DNA of 41,896 nt from Candidatus Cloacimonadota bacterium (lineage in GTDB: Bacteria > Cloacimonadota > Cloacimonadia > Cloacimonadales > TCS61). Numbering within the stretch: the first letter of the stretch is position 1; every line of letters begins with the position of its first letter. The stretch covers positions 1 to 41,896 of the forward strand of contig JAUXIJ010000024.1 of NCBI GenBank assembly GCA_030621085.1, given 5' to 3'. The notes below the pieces were generated by a model. It saw only the letters and a program-made list of their open reading frames with translations, was not told the origin of the DNA and did not search any database. This document shows positions 1-8,029 of this stretch, in pieces. A program made the translations under genes and the position numbers.

Positions 1-746
1 CTTATCTGCCAGGGAGAAACAACTATCTTCTCGCCAGTTTCCGCATCCACGAATTCGGTCTCTCGTTTAAATTCAAATTCCACTTCCTGTTTATCCTGGA
101 TATGAAATAAAATAACCTCATGACGCGCATGTCGGAAATGCTGCAATCCCTGTAGTATTTCATCAGGATCATCGATAATATCGGAGATGAGAATTATAAG
201 ACCTCTTTTTTTAATGCGATCTGCCAGGGAATGAAGCACTTTAGCAGTTTGAGTTGTTTCTTCCGATTTCAGGTTATACAGTTCTTTAAAAATAATATTC
301 AGATAAGACCGCATAGAGCGGGGAGGAACATAACCGGTGATTTTATCTGTGTAGGAAAGTAGCCCTACCGCATCCTGCTGGGTGATCATCAAATAAGCCA
401 GTGCAGAAGCAAAAGCCTTGGCATATTCCAGCTTGGTGGTTTTACCCGAAGAATATCCCATCGAGCCGCTGTGATCTACCACAATGTACGATTTAAGATT
501 GGTTTCCTCTTCGTATCTTTTGATGTAATAACGGTCTGTTTTGGCATATACTTTCCAATCTACTTTACCAATGGGATCTCCAGGATTGTATTGCCGGTGG
601 TCAGAGAATTCCACACTGAAACCGTGGTAAGGAGATTTATGCAAACCGGTGATGAAACCCTCTACAATGAGCCTAGCTCGCAGATTGAATTTATCAAGTT
701 GCGCTATGAACTCTTCGGAAAGATACTGCCTTTTTTTTTCTGCCAT
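1..746 (-). CDS. DUF58 domain protein (vWA-like), partial
   Basis: The reading frame is open from an ATG at 746 down to base 1, so only the first 248 or so codons are visible and the C-terminus lies outside the window. The translation has the DUF58 signature: HGFSVEFSDHRQYNPGD near residues 41-57, a VDWKVYAKTDRYYIKRYEEE stretch, then DHSGSM at 91-96, a MIDAS-type metal-binding motif of a von Willebrand factor A-like fold. No membrane segment is seen in the visible part. DUF58 genes usually sit next to a MoxR-type AAA+ ATPase and vWA/TPR genes. Here the upstream neighbour is instead the restriction-modification block, which may have been inserted in front of it. The exact biochemical role of the family is not established. 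Family call is confident. Confidence 0.85.
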   Translation of the reverse strand, partial: MAEKKRQYLSEEFIAQLDKFNLRARLIVEGFITGLHKSPYHGFSVEFSDHRQYNPGDPIGKVDWKVYAKTDRYYIKRYEEETNLKSYIVVDHSGSMGYSSGKTTKLEYAKAFASALAYLMITQQDAVGLLSYTDKITGYVPPRSMRSYLNIIFKELYNLKSEETTQTAKVLHSLADRIKKRGLIILISDIIDDPDEILQGLQHFRHARHEVILFHIQDKQEVEFEFKRETEFVDAETGEKIVVSPWQI

Positions 747-793
747 TTATTTATTCTTAAACCTCAACCGCAGACTCATTGTTACAGGAAGTT

Positions 794-1468
794 TTATAAA
801 ACATTTGCTTTTTTCCAAAATATTAAATCGAGCAGTTTTAGATCAGTAGTTTCATTGTTTGCTATAATTCCCTGCTTATCAATTTTCTTCAACCTTTGTC
901 GTATTTTTTTGACTAAATTTTTATTTTCCTTCGTCCACTCACGGTATACTTTACTTATTATACAAAATGCAATGAAAAAACTTTCATTCATAAGACCAAA
1001 GTAATTCTTTATCGGATTATCAAGAGCACAGTATTTATTTGGTTGAAAAGTATGAACAAGTTTTACAAAAAAAGAACCCAAATTTTTTGTAACGATCCCA
1101 TTTTTTTGCTTAATTTGAGCTTTAGCAAAATATTTTAAATATAGTTTAGAGAGCTCATTTTGCTTTATTAAATCATATATTTCGGATTTGTTTTTTTCTA
1201 ATAATTCTAAATATTGATTATCAATGCCTTGTAAGGAATAATTGGATTTAAACTGTTTGAAAAAATCATTTGAACCGAAATAAAAATCGGGATTATTTAA
1301 AGATCTGAAATAAAATTGCTGAAAATTTGAAGATGATTTATCTTTAATGTGAAACGCTAAATCATTATTAATGACTGAAGATAATGTTTTTTCATTTATT
1401 ACTTCTGAAATTCTTTTTATGATTTCTTTCTCTAAATCTTCAAGATACGACATTTCTACTTTTATCAT
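794..1468 (-). CDS. Unknown third gene of the EcoRV-like R-M operon
   Basis: A 224-residue, lysine-rich soluble protein with no signal peptide or membrane segment. It begins 34 bp after the methyltransferase stop codon, on the same strand, so it is probably co-transcribed with the restriction genes. An in-frame ATG at 1453 (residue 6) is an equally possible start. I do not recognise a named family. The C-terminal half (SFFVKLVHTFQPNKYCALD, then KVYREW, and LLDLIFWKK at the end) recalls the layout of uncharacterised helix-hairpin-helix/base-excision-like proteins, in which a 'storehouse' helix is followed by an ALD/YDS turn and a final LDxxLW helix. That is only a resemblance by eye. The base composition is as AT-rich as the rest of the R-M block. 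It could be an accessory DNA-binding or repair factor, or a passenger. Confidence 0.7.
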   Translation of the reverse strand: MIKVEMSYLEDLEKEIIKRISEVINEKTLSSVINNDLAFHIKDKSSSNFQQFYFRSLNNPDFYFGSNDFFKQFKSNYSLQGIDNQYLELLEKNKSEIYDLIKQNELSKLYLKYFAKAQIKQKNGIVTKNLGSFFVKLVHTFQPNKYCALDNPIKNYFGLMNESFFIAFCIISKVYREWTKENKNLVKKIRQRLKKIDKQGIIANNETTDLKLLDLIFWKKANVL

Positions 1469-1502
1469 AATCTAATTTTTTCTAAAATCTTTTCAGAAGA
1501 AA

Positions 1503-2405
1503 CTATGTTGCATAATAATGTTCAAAAAGAGTAAGTTGAGCTTTCTTTATTGGTTCTTCTTCAACAGGATTAACATCATAATTTGTAATCAATGCTTCTA
1601 ACATTGAATTCCTGTTCTTTTCTTTTCCACCGAGATGGTAAAAATGTTCTCTGGTTATTAAATTATAATTTTTCCAAATGGTTTTAATATAATCGTTTTC
1701 TCTAAATACATTGCTGTGCCAAGTTGATAAAATAAAATTACTTGATGTATTGGAAAGCTGTTTGTTCAATTCAAATTCTTTTTTCTCATCCCAGCCATTA
1801 AAATATTCCGTATGTCTTCCAATGTAAGGAGGATCGCAATAAATAATATCTCCACTTTTACCATTTTGTATTGTTTCTGAAAAATCCTGACAAACAAATC
1901 TAAAATCCTTTAATTGTAACAGGTTATAGACATATTCAATTTGGTTAACAATTTTTGTTATATATGCCTTTGCGAATCTTTCAGGTTTTTTACAAAAGGG
2001 AACGTTAAAGCCACCCTTTCGATTAAATCTTATCATTCCGTTGAAACATGATCTATTTAAGAATAGAAAATCCAAGGGGTCTTTTTCTCTATTAAATCTC
2101 TCTCTTACTAAGTAATAGTGTTCAGCTCCATTTTCAAATAATTTACTTCCTTCTTTTTGTAAGTATAATCTTGCGATTTTTGGGGTAATTTCTTTTCTTA
2201 AGATTGAATTATAAAAATTAATAAGATGAGGATTTGTATCACCCAATATTGCTTTTTTAGGAATTATATTAAATGCAACAACTCCTGAACCCATAAATGG
2301 TTCAATCCAAATACCGTTAAAATCATCTGGAATGATGCTTCTTATCCATTGCACAAGTTTCGTTTTTATACCTTGTGTTTTAATTGGCGGAACATGAATT
2401 TTCAT
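1503..2405 (-). CDS. M.EcoRV-like DNA adenine-N6 methyltransferase (D12 class)
   Basis: Modification enzyme of a type II restriction system. It transfers a methyl group from S-adenosylmethionine to adenine N6 in the target site. The 300-residue protein has the SAM-binding motif I EPFMGSG at residues 35-41 and the catalytic motif IV DPPY at 191-194, the order seen in the Dam/D12 (alpha) class. Long stretches match what I remember of M.EcoRV, such as the VPPIKTQGIKTKLV start, the DPLDFLFLNRSCFNGMIRFN block and the FYHLGGKEKNRNSM motif near the C-terminus. The gene starts 10 bp after the restriction gene stop codon. By homology the predicted target is GATATC, methylated on the first A. The family is near certain. 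The exact specificity is inferred. Confidence 0.93.
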   Translation of the reverse strand: MKIHVPPIKTQGIKTKLVQWIRSIIPDDFNGIWIEPFMGSGVVAFNIIPKKAILGDTNPHLINFYNSILRKEITPKIARLYLQKEGSKLFENGAEHYYLVRERFNREKDPLDFLFLNRSCFNGMIRFNRKGGFNVPFCKKPERFAKAYITKIVNQIEYVYNLLQLKDFRFVCQDFSETIQNGKSGDIIYCDPPYIGRHTEYFNGWDEKKEFELNKQLSNTSSNFILSTWHSNVFRENDYIKTIWKNYNLITREHFYHLGGKEKNRNSMLEALITNYDVNPVEEEPIKKAQLTLFEHYYAT

Positions 2406-2415
2406 AATAAAATCT

Positions 2416-3249
2416 CTACTTCACTTTCTTGTTTCTCTTTGGAACAATTAACGATATTTTTCCTTTTCTATACTCTACAAATTCCATCAATGATGTTATT
2501 TTCTTCGTTCCCTTTTTACCATCGGGGATTGTAATTTTATTATAATTCATCCAATAATCATCAAACCATTTTTCTCCGAGTTTTGAAAACATTCCGCGAC
2601 CCTTAATAATATCTTCAATGTTATTAATGCTTCCAATATTAGCAGTATTTCCACTCCCACCTTTGTCACTTGCTATACGCCATTTCTCTTGGATAAAAAA
2701 ATCGAAATCTTTAACAACTGAAGTTATTGATTGAAGTTCATTTAATTTAAATTGCTTTGTTTCATCAATAGATGTTCCAACGTTCCGACTATAAATTATT
2801 CCCAGACAAAAATGTGCTGAATATGAACCGTAAGGGAATTGTATATTCTTTGTACTTTTACGATTTTCAAAATATTTGCCATGTGAGCCTAAAGTAAAAC
2901 CATTACATAAAGACGAATTATTTGGTTTTCGATAAGTTGTTTTAAAGTCTAATGCAAATTTAATTTTTTCATTGTCAGATTTTACAAAGGAGATATCAGG
3001 ATAATAATTTTGATGTTCAGGTAGAACGATGTGATAACCATGTTTTTTTGCAAATTGAAGAATTTTTGGGAAAAGATGAATTTCAATAATTTTTGATACT
3101 ATTTTTGTATCTGAAGAAATAGTGTAAACATTCTTAAAAATATCTATAAAACCTTTGATAGTCCATTGCCCATCTTTTGAGCTTACATGATCTTTTAAGT
3201 CTAAAACAAATTCCTTCAGTTGTTTTCCAAATTCTTTTTTATAACTCAT
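2416..3249 (-). CDS. EcoRV-like type II restriction endonuclease
   Basis: Cleaves double-stranded DNA at a short palindrome that the neighbouring methyltransferase protects. The 277-residue protein aligns by eye along most of EcoRV (about 245 residues): SDTKIVSKIIE at 46-56 supplies the active-site Glu (EcoRV E45), HQNYYPD ends in Asp85 (EcoRV D74), and ALDFKTTY supplies Asp101 and Lys103 (EcoRV D90 and K92). The minor-groove loop contacts reappear as HQN at 79-81. The major-groove recognition loop GGSGNT at 197-202 matches the EcoRV loop at about 182-186 and is followed by the same NIGSI sequence. This is the first gene of the operon, so expression begins with the nuclease. The extra length is at the N-terminus and in a basic C-terminal tail. 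Predicted site GATATC, with blunt cleavage as in EcoRV (inference from conserved contacts). Confidence 0.95.
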   Translation of the reverse strand: MSYKKEFGKQLKEFVLDLKDHVSSKDGQWTIKGFIDIFKNVYTISSDTKIVSKIIEIHLFPKILQFAKKHGYHIVLPEHQNYYPDISFVKSDNEKIKFALDFKTTYRKPNNSSLCNGFTLGSHGKYFENRKSTKNIQFPYGSYSAHFCLGIIYSRNVGTSIDETKQFKLNELQSITSVVKDFDFFIQEKWRIASDKGGSGNTANIGSINNIEDIIKGRGMFSKLGEKWFDDYWMNYNKITIPDGKKGTKKITSLMEFVEYRKGKISLIVPKRNKKVK

Positions 3250-3354
3250 GATGCTTCCTTCATTAATATAAATTACTTTTACAACTTCTATTTTGCAATA
3301 AATTTAATCAAGATATTTTATTCTTGAGTGAACTTACATTTCAGGGTATATTGT

Positions 3355-3448
3355 CACTAACGGTCAGCGAATACCCGAAATTGGCGACCAGCGGAAGCAA
3401 TTTGGGCGAAGCGGAACTGGCTATTCGCAATTATCTGTTGTTGCAGCA
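3355..3448 (-). other. attC-like recombination site (integron cassette type)
   Basis: A GC-rich island in very AT-rich DNA between two minus-strand genes. It can fold imperfectly: GCGAATA at 3367-3373 pairs with TATTCGC at 3422-3428, and CCCGAAATTGGC at 3374-3385 pairs imperfectly with GCAATTTGGG at 3397-3406, leaving an asymmetric bulge as attC sites do. On the gene strand it follows the stop codon of the 3458-4048 gene and ends in GTTAGTG, close to but not exactly the GTTRRRY core. No integrase gene is in the window. A mobile palindromic repeat is the alternative. Confidence 0.5.
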
Positions 3449-3457
3449 TATTTCTAA

Positions 3458-4048
3458 CTAAGACATAAGAGAATCTAACTTCTTTTTTTTGGCATTGAAT
3501 TTTTCCTTGACCCTCTTGATAAATTCTGGTTGCATAAAGGAGATACTTCCAATATGTTTATAAATTCGTAAAGGAGTATTCAGACGACCAGACTTGTCCA
3601 CTTCAGTCTTTAACCTTATATAGTCAACTACAAGTTGACGAAACACATCAACATCTTCCGGATCAATATATGCGTAATTATTTCTTAATATTTCAAGTAT
3701 GCTTTCATTGTTTTTAGTAACCATTTTAATGTATGTGTTTGCAATATCCAGAGTCCGTATTGTTTCTTGATTTAAATGTTCCTTAGTTGATTCATCCTCA
3801 CTCCATTTTTGTCCCTCATATACAGTTTTGTATGCATTATTAAATTTGTTATTGAGTTCACAGAAACTCTCGTTTTGTGATGCAAAGAATTGGAGTGGTC
3901 CATATAGATTTTGGATTTTGGCTTGGAGATCAGATATTTTTCGTGACTTTTTCTCTGTGCGATGGGCTCTGATCCAATCACACAAACTCGCAACAAGACC
4001 CCCACCCAAAAAACTAAATATTAATCTAATAATTTCTTCGGTTGTCAT
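3458..4048 (-). CDS. Hypothetical membrane-anchored protein, possible gene cassette
   Basis: A 196-residue protein with one predicted N-terminal membrane segment (about residues 6-24, IRLIFSFLGGGLVASLCDW), followed by a basic stretch (RAHRTEKKSRK) that predicts a cytoplasmic C-terminal domain rich in helices. The motif IQNLYGPLQFFASQNE is the most distinctive part. I recognise no named family. The gene stands alone, is AT-rich, and is followed within 10 bp by the attC-like site. Single-gene units of this kind, with small membrane proteins of unknown function, are common integron cassettes. A gapped 18-base inverted repeat brackets the gene (3431-3448 and 4065-4082). The start is an ATG preceded by AGAGAAAG. 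Confidence 0.75.
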   Translation of the reverse strand: MTTEEIIRLIFSFLGGGLVASLCDWIRAHRTEKKSRKISDLQAKIQNLYGPLQFFASQNESFCELNNKFNNAYKTVYEGQKWSEDESTKEHLNQETIRTLDIANTYIKMVTKNNESILEILRNNYAYIDPEDVDVFRQLVVDYIRLKTEVDKSGRLNTPLRIYKHIGSISFMQPEFIKRVKEKFNAKKKKLDSLMS

Positions 4049-4125
4049 ATTTTACTTTCTCTTTTGCTGCAATGGCAGATAACATATATCCCAGATAAAT
4101 ATTCCATATAATTTTCTAAAACGGA

Positions 4126-4317
4126 TTATTTATCTTCTTTCTTATCCGTCTTCGTCCCGGCAATAATGGCAGCGGGAAAGAGTATTACATAAGCTATTAT
4201 CAGCAAAATAGGGGATATGGTTTTATCGCCTGTTCCCATAATAATGTAACCTACTATGGTAACAAGAATGGCTGCTATCAGCAGGATGGCGTTCAATTTA
4301 TTAAAAACAAATTTCAT
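4126..4317 (-). CDS. DUF3098-like small membrane protein
   Basis: A 63-residue protein. I chose the ATG at 4317 rather than the longer frame to 4392, because AAGGAG lies just upstream of this ATG and the extra 25 residues overlap the preceding gene's end and do not look like protein. Two membrane segments flank a short loop: about residues 8-27 (LNAILLIAAILVTIVGYIIM) and 35-52, with MGTGDKTISPILL between them, the pattern of the DUF3098 family known in Bacteroidetes and relatives. A charged tail (KTDKKEDK) ends it. The function of the family is unknown. It starts only 4 bases after the stop codon of the TPR lipoprotein gene and is the last gene of the long minus-strand run. Confidence 0.72.
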   Translation of the reverse strand: MKFVFNKLNAILLIAAILVTIVGYIIMGTGDKTISPILLIIAYVILFPAAIIAGTKTDKKEDK

Positions 4318-4321
4318 ATCT

Positions 4322-6220
4322 TTACTCCTTAAAATATTTTTCCAGGATCTTGCGGGATATTTCCACAGCATCGTCATCGTTGGCAAGTTCAATTGCCTGC
4401 TTCAGGTATTTTTCTGCCTGTTCTCTCTTATCGAGTTTCAGGAATATTTCTCCCAGGTGGTAGGCAATTTCACTATGTTCGATCTTGCTCTTCAGCGGAA
4501 TTTTCATGGCTTTAAGGGCTTTCTTTAAAAATCCTTTTTTAAAATGCAGCCAGGCCATGCTGTCCCAGATCATGGCATTTTCCGGTTCCAGTTCAAGCGC
4601 TTTTGTTAAAAGTTTTTCGGAAAGGTCATATTTATCTTCCAATCCATATTTAGCTATCAGGTAACCCAGTGTATTCAAAAGGTCGGCATTATCAGGATAA
4701 ATTTCAATTCCCTTTTCCAGGTAGACTACTAAACTGTCTATTTTGCCATATTGCTCTGCTAATAGCGAGTAGCGGATAAAGGTGGTAATATGCGGCTTTG
4801 GATTCCGGTTTATCTCCTGCTTGAGCATTTCGTATGCTATGGAATCGTCCTGGGTTCTAAAGAGAAGTCCGGCAATTATCTCGCTGGAGGTCAGTTCAGA
4901 ATCTTCCAGTTTTTCCAGCAGTGTGCGGGCTTTTTCTATATTCATTCCATTTTGCAGGTACAATGCAGCAGCTTCAAACAGCAGTTCGTTCTCTGCCAGG
5001 AATTCATCGGGAATCCGGCTTAAATATTCTAAGGCAGTTTCTTTCTCTTCCAGGTTCGTGTGGAATATTGCCAGCAGGTAAGCTCCCATCTCTTTAGTTT
5101 CGGTTTTTACCAGGAAGGAATCCAGTATAGTTTTGAATCTTACCTGTAATTTCTTATCATCTTTGTAATTGTAATCCAGCATCAGGTTGCGAATGATATG
5201 AATATTGCCGCACTTAATAAGAGATTCCACGACTTTATCATCTTCTTCGGTAGCTATGTAAATTTCCACCAGATAAGAATAAAAAGAGCCTTTGAGTTCT
5301 TCGCTGAGGTCTTGCGATTGCTCGATGGCTTCTCCCGTTCTAACTGCCAGTTCATAATCCTTTTTTTGAAAAGCTGCAAAGAACAGGAAACGCAGGATAT
5401 CATTTGTTCCTATCTGGAAGCAGATATCTTTATTCTCGATCACTTTATCATAATTTTTCAGTGTAAAATACCTGCCGATGAGATAGGTTGTAAGCGGAAC
5501 GGACACAGGTTTCTTTTCATCGAGTCTTTGCTGCAACAAAGCCAGCACCTTATCTGCTTTTCCTACTTTTTCATAAGTGGTGAGAAGTGGAGTGAAACTT
5601 ACTTCATCATCCCATCTTTCATAAGCCTTTTCCAGAATATCGAGGCTTTTCTCTGCATCGAATTCACCGATCAATTCTGCTATTGTAAGTAAAAGCTTTT
5701 TATCTTTCCAGGGGAATTCTAAAGCATTATGAAGTAATTTTTTGTCTGCTGGTGGATCATGCTCTTTTTGAAAAAGATAATAAGCTATCTGGTTTCTGGC
5801 TGTAGGTTTTTGCTTGATTGCTAATTTGAAGAACTTCTTTGCCCGTTTGTAATTCTGTTGAATTTTGTGAGTTTCAGCTAAGATGGAAAGTATCTTTTCC
5901 GAATAGAGTTTCCGTGTGTAATATTCTTCTCCCAGAGTTATTATTTCATCCTGGTATTCCGGCTGAAAAAGAGATACCAGAGTCATAATTTCCAGCAATT
6001 TCTCTTTAATGAAAATATTTGTGGAATCGGCTTGATCGGCTTTTTGATAGAGTTCTATAGCAGCTACAAAATCTTTTTGCTGGAGTGCAGCTTCCGCAAA
6101 GGAAAAGTAAATAGCAGATTGTTCGTTGGGTTGAGAAAGAACGTCTTCCTGTGAAACCTTATTTACTGCACAGCCGGCTAAAATTATCAGAATTAACAGA
6201 AATGGAAAATATTTAGCCAT
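4322..6220 (-). CDS. TPR-repeat lipoprotein
   Basis: A 632-residue exported lipoprotein. The N-terminus is a lipoprotein signal peptide with the lipobox LAGC and the acylated cysteine at residue 17. Most of the rest is a helical solenoid with recognisable tetratricopeptide units, clearest near the start (IYFSFAEAALQQKDFVAAIELYQKA) and at the C-terminus (LLTKALELEPENAMIWDSM and AEKYLKQAIELA). TPR lipoproteins of this type act as scaffolds in the periplasm or on the inner face of the outer membrane. No enzymatic motif is visible. It is followed directly by the DUF3098 gene and preceded by a beta-barrel gene 9 bp away, which suggests an envelope-assembly theme. The specific partner is unknown. 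Confidence 0.85.
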   Translation of the reverse strand: MAKYFPFLLILIILAGCAVNKVSQEDVLSQPNEQSAIYFSFAEAALQQKDFVAAIELYQKADQADSTNIFIKEKLLEIMTLVSLFQPEYQDEIITLGEEYYTRKLYSEKILSILAETHKIQQNYKRAKKFFKLAIKQKPTARNQIAYYLFQKEHDPPADKKLLHNALEFPWKDKKLLLTIAELIGEFDAEKSLDILEKAYERWDDEVSFTPLLTTYEKVGKADKVLALLQQRLDEKKPVSVPLTTYLIGRYFTLKNYDKVIENKDICFQIGTNDILRFLFFAAFQKKDYELAVRTGEAIEQSQDLSEELKGSFYSYLVEIYIATEEDDKVVESLIKCGNIHIIRNLMLDYNYKDDKKLQVRFKTILDSFLVKTETKEMGAYLLAIFHTNLEEKETALEYLSRIPDEFLAENELLFEAAALYLQNGMNIEKARTLLEKLEDSELTSSEIIAGLLFRTQDDSIAYEMLKQEINRNPKPHITTFIRYSLLAEQYGKIDSLVVYLEKGIEIYPDNADLLNTLGYLIAKYGLEDKYDLSEKLLTKALELEPENAMIWDSMAWLHFKKGFLKKALKAMKIPLKSKIEHSEIAYHLGEIFLKLDKREQAEKYLKQAIELANDDDAVEISRKILEKYFKE

Positions 6221-6228
6221 AGCTGTTG

Positions 6229-6963
6229 TTAAAATGTCATATTGTAGATCAGGGTCAGGGTTCTGTCACAACCTTCGGTATCATTCCTGTTTTGCAGGAT
6301 GTCATAAAAGGATATTTTCAGAACCAGGTTTTCTGTAAAATGAACATCCAGGGATGCATTCAAAAAACCTAATCCTCTTACAATAGCATCTTTGTTATCG
6401 TTCCAGGCGGTATCGTATTCACCAAGTAAAACTATCATGTCTCCCAGAGTTTTATCGAATCCAATGAAGATATTCGGTTCATCATCTTTATCTTCGGTTT
6501 CCAGGCTGTAATTAATACCGCCGTGAATTCCCAAATTTCCCAGGAAAAAATAGTTCTTGCTGGCTGTAAGGTAAACGCCCTTAGATTTGATATCATACCG
6601 TCTTTCGCCTTCATTGTATTTGCCGTGTCCCTGTGAATCGTAACCGATAGCCAGCGCAGGAAGCTGGTTTGTTTCATCCAGAAAACGCAATTTAGCATTA
6701 AACTCGACCCTGTCATGCCAGTCGGGAGCTTTATTTCCCACAAGATTTTCCGCTCCGTAATTTACACCGAACATAAACCTGGGAAAAAGCCCAATCCTGG
6801 TGCCGAGTATCAGACCGTTATTTTTGTAAAGTTTACCGGATATTTCTGCTTCACCTCTTTGAAGTATTCCTGCGGTGGGAGTATCTATTAATGTATTTAA
6901 TTCGAAAGCAAAACAAATACTACCGATCAAAATAAGACCAATGACCAATCCTGCTTTTTTCAT
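6229..6963 (-). CDS. YjbH-like outer-membrane beta-barrel protein
   Basis: A 244-residue protein with a Sec signal peptide (MKKAGLVIGLILIGSICFAF) and then alternating amphipathic strands ending in an aromatic residue (TLTLIYNMTF), the usual close of an outer-membrane barrel. The opening of the mature part, NTLIDTPTAGILQRGEAEISGKLY, resembles the start of YjbH/YbjH-type barrels, which are associated with exopolysaccharide export. The rest is too divergent for me to place firmly. The start has AAGGAG at proper spacing. It lies between the DUF4837 lipoprotein gene (1 bp away) and the TPR lipoprotein gene, so all three are probably made together. It could also be an unrelated small barrel. Confidence 0.65.
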   Translation of the reverse strand: MKKAGLVIGLILIGSICFAFELNTLIDTPTAGILQRGEAEISGKLYKNNGLILGTRIGLFPRFMFGVNYGAENLVGNKAPDWHDRVEFNAKLRFLDETNQLPALAIGYDSQGHGKYNEGERRYDIKSKGVYLTASKNYFFLGNLGIHGGINYSLETEDKDDEPNIFIGFDKTLGDMIVLLGEYDTAWNDNKDAIVRGLGFLNASLDVHFTENLVLKISFYDILQNRNDTEGCDRTLTLIYNMTF

Positions 6964-6964
6964 A

Positions 6965-8029
6965 TTAATCTCCTTCTGCTAATTGATTATCTTTAATAAC
7001 TATCGAACTGCTGATTATCTCCAGTTCGATCAAAGCTTCCAGTTTGCTGCCTTCCGGATAATAAACAGAGTTATCGATAAGATAAGCTTTTTTGCTGTTC
7101 TCATCGAAAAAAACAAAACTCTGGAAAGCACCACCCACAGTATGTTTTAAATTTTGCCATCTGCCGGAAAGCTTCCAACCCCGGTATTTACCAAACTGAA
7201 ATTTCTCGATCCGCACATCTTCTTTTTTGAATTCATCCTCGTCGTAATACTGCCAGGCCAGCTCAGCCCGCTTTTTCTTCAGCCACTCTCTTCCGACTTC
7301 ATTCTTATCCATTTCCTCAAAATAGACCGAAATATATCTATCAGGACTTTTCCTGAGACGAGCAATGAACGATATAAAATTATTTTTATTATCTTTTTTG
7401 TAAAGGATATATTTTTTGGGGAGCTTCAGTTCCCAGGGGTAATCTTTAAAGCTTCCTGCAGAATAAACGGGAGTTTTATAAGTCTGCCCGGAAATTCTTT
7501 CATAGAGCTTTTCTTTAAATTCCTCAAATATCTGGTTTGCACTGAGAATATTAAATTTGAGGAGATTCGGCTCATTGTCAGCCAGAATGAACAATACGAA
7601 CTGATCGTTCGCCCACACATTTTCCTTGGGGTACATTCCCACCAGGTTGGTTTTTATATCGTCTTTTACCTGCGAGCCCATAATCTCATTTATATAATTA
7701 GAAACCGGCTCATCGGATGCCAGGTGACTGAAAAAAATTAGATTATTGAATTTGTAGAAATTATCCATATTCTGGATAGGAGCACGTTTTATTTCGAAAA
7801 ATTGTTCGTTTTCGGTGGTGAAGATGAATCTTTCCAAATTCTGCCGCAAGTAGCCTTCTGCATATTTCCATACATTGTCATCGGCAAAAACATAGATCGT
7901 TTGCTGGTGTCCCCAAGCCATGGGTTTATGGGGATCTATTTTTTTACTTTTGGATAAATGTTTTGTTTCCTGTTGGGAACAGCCTGTTAAAAACAAAATA
8001 ATGAAACTAAGGATTAAAAATTTACGCAT
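6965..8029 (-). CDS. DUF4837 family lipoprotein
   Basis: A 354-residue protein with a lipoprotein signal peptide (lipobox LTGC, cysteine 17). The mature region opens with KPMAWGHQQTIYVFADDNVWKYAEGYLRQ, which fits the DUF4837 pattern of a small hydrophobic strand followed by a tryptophan motif. It continues with a predicted second domain containing the WKLSGRWQNLKHTVGGAFQSF stretch. The family is found mainly in Bacteroidetes and related phyla and has no assigned function. The gene overlaps the 3' end of pgsA by 8 bp, so the two are translationally coupled. Envelope location is predicted from the signal. The family assignment is from memory of its layout. Confidence 0.72.
   Translation of the reverse strand: MRKFLILSFIILFLTGCSQQETKHLSKSKKIDPHKPMAWGHQQTIYVFADDNVWKYAEGYLRQNLERFIFTTENEQFFEIKRAPIQNMDNFYKFNNLIFFSHLASDEPVSNYINEIMGSQVKDDIKTNLVGMYPKENVWANDQFVLFILADNEPNLLKFNILSANQIFEEFKEKLYERISGQTYKTPVYSAGSFKDYPWELKLPKKYILYKKDNKNNFISFIARLRKSPDRYISVYFEEMDKNEVGREWLKKKRAELAWQYYDEDEFKKEDVRIEKFQFGKYRGWKLSGRWQNLKHTVGGAFQSFVFFDENSKKAYLIDNSVYYPEGSKLEALIELEIISSSIVIKDNQLAEGD

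Noticed and set aside
471..1004. Plus-strand 177-residue open frame across the DUF58 start and the 794-1468 gene
   Set aside because: It is antisense to two better-supported genes, has no ribosome-binding site and reads as composition-driven Phe/Ile-rich sequence.
794..1468. Assignment of the third R-M gene as a C-type controller protein
   Set aside because: Controller proteins are about 80-100 residues and helix-turn-helix, and precede the R gene. This is 224 residues and lies downstream of both genes.
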